In this document: in pieces, positions 6,268 to 8,725 of the stretch
How positions within the stretch are numbered: position 1 is the first letter of the stretch
Layout: each line of letters opens with the position of its first letter
Source: Fusobacteriaceae bacterium UBA2433
Lineage (GTDB): Bacteria > Fusobacteriota > Fusobacteriia > Fusobacteriales > Fusobacteriaceae
Length of the DNA stretch: 8,725 bases
Reading direction: 5' to 3'
Assembly: GCA_002342785.1 (NCBI GenBank)
Contig: DDQV01000008.1
Span: 1-8,725, forward strand
Made by a program: the position numbers and the translations under genes
The notes under the pieces: model-generated
What the model was told of the DNA's origin: nothing
Seen by the model: only the letters and a program-made list of their open reading frames with translations
Databases searched by the model: none

Positions 6268-6284
6268 GAAGGAAATTGGATTTT

Positions 6285-8099
6285 ATGAAAATAATAATAG
6301 GTGTAGATATTGGGAATGCAACAACAGAAGTAGCTTTAGCAAGGATAACTGGTAATAAAACCGAATTTTTGGCCAGTGGACTTAATAAGACAACAGGTTT
6401 GAAAGGTACCATAGAAAATATAGAAGGGGTAAAATATGCTATTAATAGTGCTCTTAAAAAATCAAATTTAGATATCTCAGATATTTCTGCAATTAAAATT
6501 AATGAAGCTACTCCTGTTATAGGAGATGTATCTATGGAAACTATAACAGAAACAATAATTACAGAATCTACTATGATAGGTCATAATCCTTCAACTCCCG
6601 GTGGAGTAGGACTTGGAATAGGAGAAACAATCTCACTCCAAGATCTTTTTCAAGGGGAAAAAAATAAAAATTATATAGTTATAGTTTCTCAAAAGATAAG
6701 TTTTTTAGAGGCAGCTTATAAAATAAATAAAGCCACAGAAGATAACTATAAGATAACTGGAGCAATTATTCAAAAAGATGACGGAGTTCTAATTAATAAT
6801 AGAATTATAAATAAAATTCCTATAATAGATGAAGTACTTTTTATAGATAAGATACCTATTGGAATGAATGCTGCTGTTGAAGTTGCTCCTCAAGGAAAGA
6901 CAGTTAATGTAATATCTAATCCTTATGGAATAGCTACAATATTTTCACTGTCCTCTGAAGAAACTAAAAAAATAGTTCCAATATCAAAAGCACTTATTGG
7001 AAATAGATCTGGAGTAGTTATAAAAACTCCCCAAGGAGATGTAAAAGAAAAGATTATTCCATCAGGAAAGATAGATATTCAAGGTAATTTAAGAAAAAAG
7101 GCTATCAATATAGAGGAGGGAGCCCAAGCAATTATGAAAACTTTGGGTAGTGTAGACGAAGTTTATGATATAAATGGAGAAACTGGAACTAGTATAGGTA
7201 GTATGTTAAAGAATGTAAAAAGTGTAATGAGTAATTTTACCGATGAACCTATGGAAAATATTAAGATAAAAGATATACTTGCTGTAGATACTTTTATTCC
7301 TCAAAAAGTTAAAGGAGGAGTAGCAGGAGAATTTATTTTTGAAAATGCTGTAGGGATAGCAGCTATGGTAAATACAGAAAAAAATCAAATGGCAACAGTA
7401 GCAAAGACCATAGAAAAATCTTTAGGAGTAAGGGTAGTTGTAGGAGGAGTAGAAGCTGACATGGCAATCAATGGAGCTCTTACCACTCCTGGAACTAGTG
7501 AACCACTTGTAATAATAGATATAGGAGCCGGTTCAACAGATGCATGTTCTATAGATAAAAAAGGAAAAAAAGATTTAGTACATCTAGCAGGAGCTGGAAA
7601 TATGGTAACTCTTTTAATTCAAAAAGAATTAGGAATAAAAGATTTTAATTTGGCTGAAGATATAAAAAAATATTCTCTTGCAAGGGTAGAATCTTTATTT
7701 TATATAAGGCATGAAGATGGTAATGTTCAGTTTTTTGAAAGATCTTTATCTCCAAAAATATTTGCGAAAAATGTTTTAATTAAAAATAATCAGTTGATTC
7801 CAATAGACATAGATATATCTATAGAAAAGATAAGACATATAAGAAGAGGTGCTAAGGAAAAAGTCTTTGTAACCAATGCTATAAGATCTTTAAAAAAAGT
7901 ATCGGATACAGGAAACCTAAGGGATTTTGAGTTTGTAGTTATTGTTGGGGGATCTGCACTGGATTTTGAAATTCCAGAGATGATAACCAAAGCTCTTTCA
8001 AAATATGGAATAGTAGCAGGATGTGGAAATATAAGGGGAACAGAAGGACCAAGAAATGCAGTAGCCACTGGATTAATAATGGATGGTAGATATGAATAG
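6285..8099 (+). CDS. dhaF: Glycerol dehydratase reactivase large subunit (Hsp70-like ATPase)
   Basis: With DhaG this subunit forms the molecular chaperone that releases damaged cobalamin from inactivated dehydratase in an ATP-dependent way, allowing fresh adenosylcobalamin to bind. The 604-residue protein has the actin/Hsp70 ATPase signature: phosphate-1 motif GVDIGNATTEVAL (6-18), phosphate-2 motif IDIGAGSTDA (411-420) and adenosine motif VVIVGGSALDFEIP (551-564). Reactivase-specific blocks are ETITETIITESTMIGHNPST (85-104), TPGGVGLGIG (104-113), NPYGIATIFSLS (212-223), ALIGNRS (246-252), ILAVDTFIPQKVKGG (331-345) and GNIRGTEGPRNAVATGL (581-597). ATG 6285 is chosen, since an in-frame TTG at 6276 lies only 3 bases from the ribosome binding site AGGAAGG (6266-6272), although the 12-base spacing to ATG is longer than usual. 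Its last 8 bases overlap dhaG. The corresponding Klebsiella protein is about the same size. Confidence 0.95.
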   Translation: MKIIIGVDIGNATTEVALARITGNKTEFLASGLNKTTGLKGTIENIEGVKYAINSALKKSNLDISDISAIKINEATPVIGDVSMETITETIITESTMIGHNPSTPGGVGLGIGETISLQDLFQGEKNKNYIVIVSQKISFLEAAYKINKATEDNYKITGAIIQKDDGVLINNRIINKIPIIDEVLFIDKIPIGMNAAVEVAPQGKTVNVISNPYGIATIFSLSSEETKKIVPISKALIGNRSGVVIKTPQGDVKEKIIPSGKIDIQGNLRKKAINIEEGAQAIMKTLGSVDEVYDINGETGTSIGSMLKNVKSVMSNFTDEPMENIKIKDILAVDTFIPQKVKGGVAGEFIFENAVGIAAMVNTEKNQMATVAKTIEKSLGVRVVVGGVEADMAINGALTTPGTSEPLVIIDIGAGSTDACSIDKKGKKDLVHLAGAGNMVTLLIQKELGIKDFNLAEDIKKYSLARVESLFYIRHEDGNVQFFERSLSPKIFAKNVLIKNNQLIPIDIDISIEKIRHIRRGAKEKVFVTNAIRSLKKVSDTGNLRDFEFVVIVGGSALDFEIPEMITKALSKYGIVAGCGNIRGTEGPRNAVATGLIMDGRYE

Positions 8100-8415
8100 T
8101 AAACCTAATATAATTGTACTATGTTCAAATGAAATTAAAAAATCAGAGATAGAAGAAATTTTGTGGGGAATTGAGGAGGAAGGTCTTAATTTTTTTCTTA
8201 AGTTTGTTCAAGATGAAGAAATTATAAAAAAAATTTATACTTCAAATTCTTTAGAAGTAGGAATTGGTATAAAAAGTGATAGAACTATTAAATTAACTTC
8301 TAGAAAATATGATAAAGACTATATTTTTCTACATAGATTAGATGAAGATAAAAATATTTTAAGAAATTTAGGAAGTAATAGTGCTAGACTTATAAAAGGA
8401 TTACCCTTGAGATAA
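8092..8415 (+). CDS. dhaG: Glycerol dehydratase reactivase small subunit
   Basis: This 107-residue partner of DhaF has the fold of the dehydratase medium subunit and can displace it during reactivation. The shared ancestry is visible here: ILWGIEEEGL (23-32) and EVGIGIKS (55-62) parallel LIAGIEEEGL and GIGIGIQSKG of DhaB2. The C-terminal NLGSNSARLIKGLPL (92-106) is typical of DhaG/PduH. The start is uncertain by three codons. ATG 8092, overlapping the dhaF stop by 8 bases, has GGATGG (8081-8086) five bases upstream. ATG 8083, in the same frame and with no convincing ribosome binding site, would add MVD. Either way translation is probably coupled to dhaF. It is the last gene of the operon, with the terminator starting at its stop codon. 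Divergence in the middle of the protein is normal for the family. Confidence 0.88.
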   Translation: MNSKPNIIVLCSNEIKKSEIEEILWGIEEEGLNFFLKFVQDEEIIKKIYTSNSLEVGIGIKSDRTIKLTSRKYDKDYIFLHRLDEDKNILRNLGSNSARLIKGLPLR

Positions 8416-8448
8416 GAGGAGACACCAAAAAATTGGTGTCTTCTTTTT
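8414..8448 (+). terminator. Intrinsic terminator of the glycerol dehydratase operon
   Basis: GACACCAA (8421-8428) pairs perfectly with TTGGTGTC (8433-8440) around an AAAA loop. The stem can be extended outward by A8420-T8441, G8418-C8443 and A8417-T8444 plus G-U pairs. Five T follow (8444-8448). The hairpin starts at the dhaG stop and ends the dehydratase transcript before the pilin gene. Confidence 0.9.
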
Positions 8449-8539
8449 AATTTAATTGGGAACTGGTCTTTAGTTGTTAAACAAAAATTAAAATAAAATT
8501 AAATTAATTTAGTTTCAATTAGGAAGGGTCAAAAAAATC

Positions 8540-8584
8540 TGTTAAAATGATGTGTAAAGGATATTAAAATATTATGAGTATAAT
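8540..8584 (+). promoter_or_regulatory. Candidate promoter(s) for the prepilin-like gene
   Basis: Two alternatives are visible in the 210-base gap after dhaG: an extended -10 TGTTAAAAT at 8540-8548, and a perfect TATAAT at 8579-8584 that would give a leader of about 35 bases. Neither has a good -35. The 21-base TACCTTT-type repeat of the glycerol promoters is absent, so this gene is probably under other control. Confidence 0.35.
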
Positions 8585-8625
8585 TAAAGATAGAATATAA
8601 AAGAAAAAGAGGGAAGGAAGAATTT

Positions 8626-8725
8626 ATGAAAAATAATTTAAGAAAAGGATTTACAATGATTGAATTATTAGTTGTAATAGCTATAATAGGTATTTTAGCA
8701 GGAACTGTTATACCTAAATTAATAA
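8626..8725 (+). CDS. Type IV prepilin / type II secretion pseudopilin-like protein, N-terminus (3' truncated)
   Basis: Only 33 residues are visible before the window ends. They start with a short basic leader (MKNNLRKG) and the prepilin peptidase site G8/F9, followed by FTMIELLVVIAIIGILAG. Glutamate falls at position 5 of the mature protein, and a hydrophobic assembly helix follows. This is the class III signal of type IV pilins and type II secretion pseudopilins, and the two cannot be told apart from the N-terminus. The protein would be processed by PilD-type peptidase and assembled at the inner membrane. A purine-rich GGGAAGGAAG (8611-8620) precedes the ATG by 5 bases. It is separated from the glycerol operon by a terminator and has no evident link to it. 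Confidence 0.88.
   Translation, partial: MKNNLRKGFTMIELLVVIAIIGILAGTVIPKLI

Noticed and set aside
6276..6284. TTG start three codons upstream for dhaF
   Set aside because: It lies only 3 bases from the ribosome binding site. ATG 6285 gives the expected MxIIxGVDIGNATTE beginning, although the spacing of 12 is a little long.
8474..8486. Rex-like operator (TTGTTAAACAA) after the operon terminator
   Set aside because: Only one half-site matches the known TTGTTAA-N4-TTAACAA pattern. The second half is absent, and it is in A/T-rich DNA where such matches are common.
8574..8600. Eight-codon ORF (MSIIKDRI) before the pilin gene
   Set aside because: It has no ribosome binding site, lies in A/T-rich leader and overlaps a TATAAT candidate, so there is no support for translation.
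1..8725. CRISPR arrays, tRNA or rRNA genes, insertion sequences or phage genes
   Set aside because: No regularly spaced repeats, cloverleaf-like or rRNA sequences, transposase motifs or terminal inverted repeats were seen. Nearly all of the window is filled by recognised genes.

Overview
The window is a very AT-rich segment that most resembles the phylum Fusobacteriota (a Fusobacterium- or Ilyobacter-like anaerobe). This rests on AT-dominated third codon positions, AGA as the main arginine codon in most genes, strong GGAGG-type ribosome binding sites, and anaerobic fermentation content. A low-GC Firmicute such as a clostridium cannot be excluded from the sequence alone. The main content is a B12-dependent glycerol fermentation locus (dha regulon) that makes 3-hydroxypropionaldehyde from glycerol and reduces it to 1,3-propanediol.

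Layout: (1) Positions 1-510 hold the C-terminal half of an electron-transfer flavoprotein alpha subunit (etfA), cut by the window edge. It ends at a bidirectional terminator shared with the convergent dhaT. (2) dhaT, 1,3-propanediol dehydrogenase, lies on the minus strand at 580-1737. (3) A 312-base divergent intergenic region separates dhaT from (4) a PocR-type AraC-family activator at 2050-2943, which has its own terminator. (5) A six-gene plus-strand operon follows at 3145-8415: a small GlcG/HbpS/OrfY-like protein, the three glycerol dehydratase subunits (large, medium, small), and the two subunits of the dehydratase reactivase. It ends in a clear terminator. (6) At the right edge is the start of a type IV prepilin-like gene, unrelated to the glycerol genes.

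How it works together: the regulator presumably senses glycerol or a related small molecule through its PocR domain and switches on three transcripts. The dehydratase (DhaB1B2B3) uses adenosylcobalamin to convert glycerol to 3-hydroxypropionaldehyde. The enzyme is suicidally inactivated by glycerol, and the DhaF/DhaG reactivase swaps out damaged cofactor using ATP. DhaT reduces the aldehyde with NADH and so recycles redox equivalents. No microcompartment shell gene, adenosyltransferase, glycerol dehydrogenase or dihydroxyacetone kinase is in the window.

The most notable non-coding observation is a heptamer direct repeat, TAC(C/T)TTT-like, at an exact 21-base period. It occurs upstream of all three glycerol transcripts (dhaT, the regulator gene, the dehydratase operon). 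In each case the promoter-proximal copy runs into the predicted -35 box with the same offset. That is the geometry of an AraC-family activator site, and I propose it as the operator of this regulon. The enzymes are well-known families and I see no wholly new system. The new parts are the inferred operator code, the histidine-free HbpS-like protein, and the arrangement of the genes.
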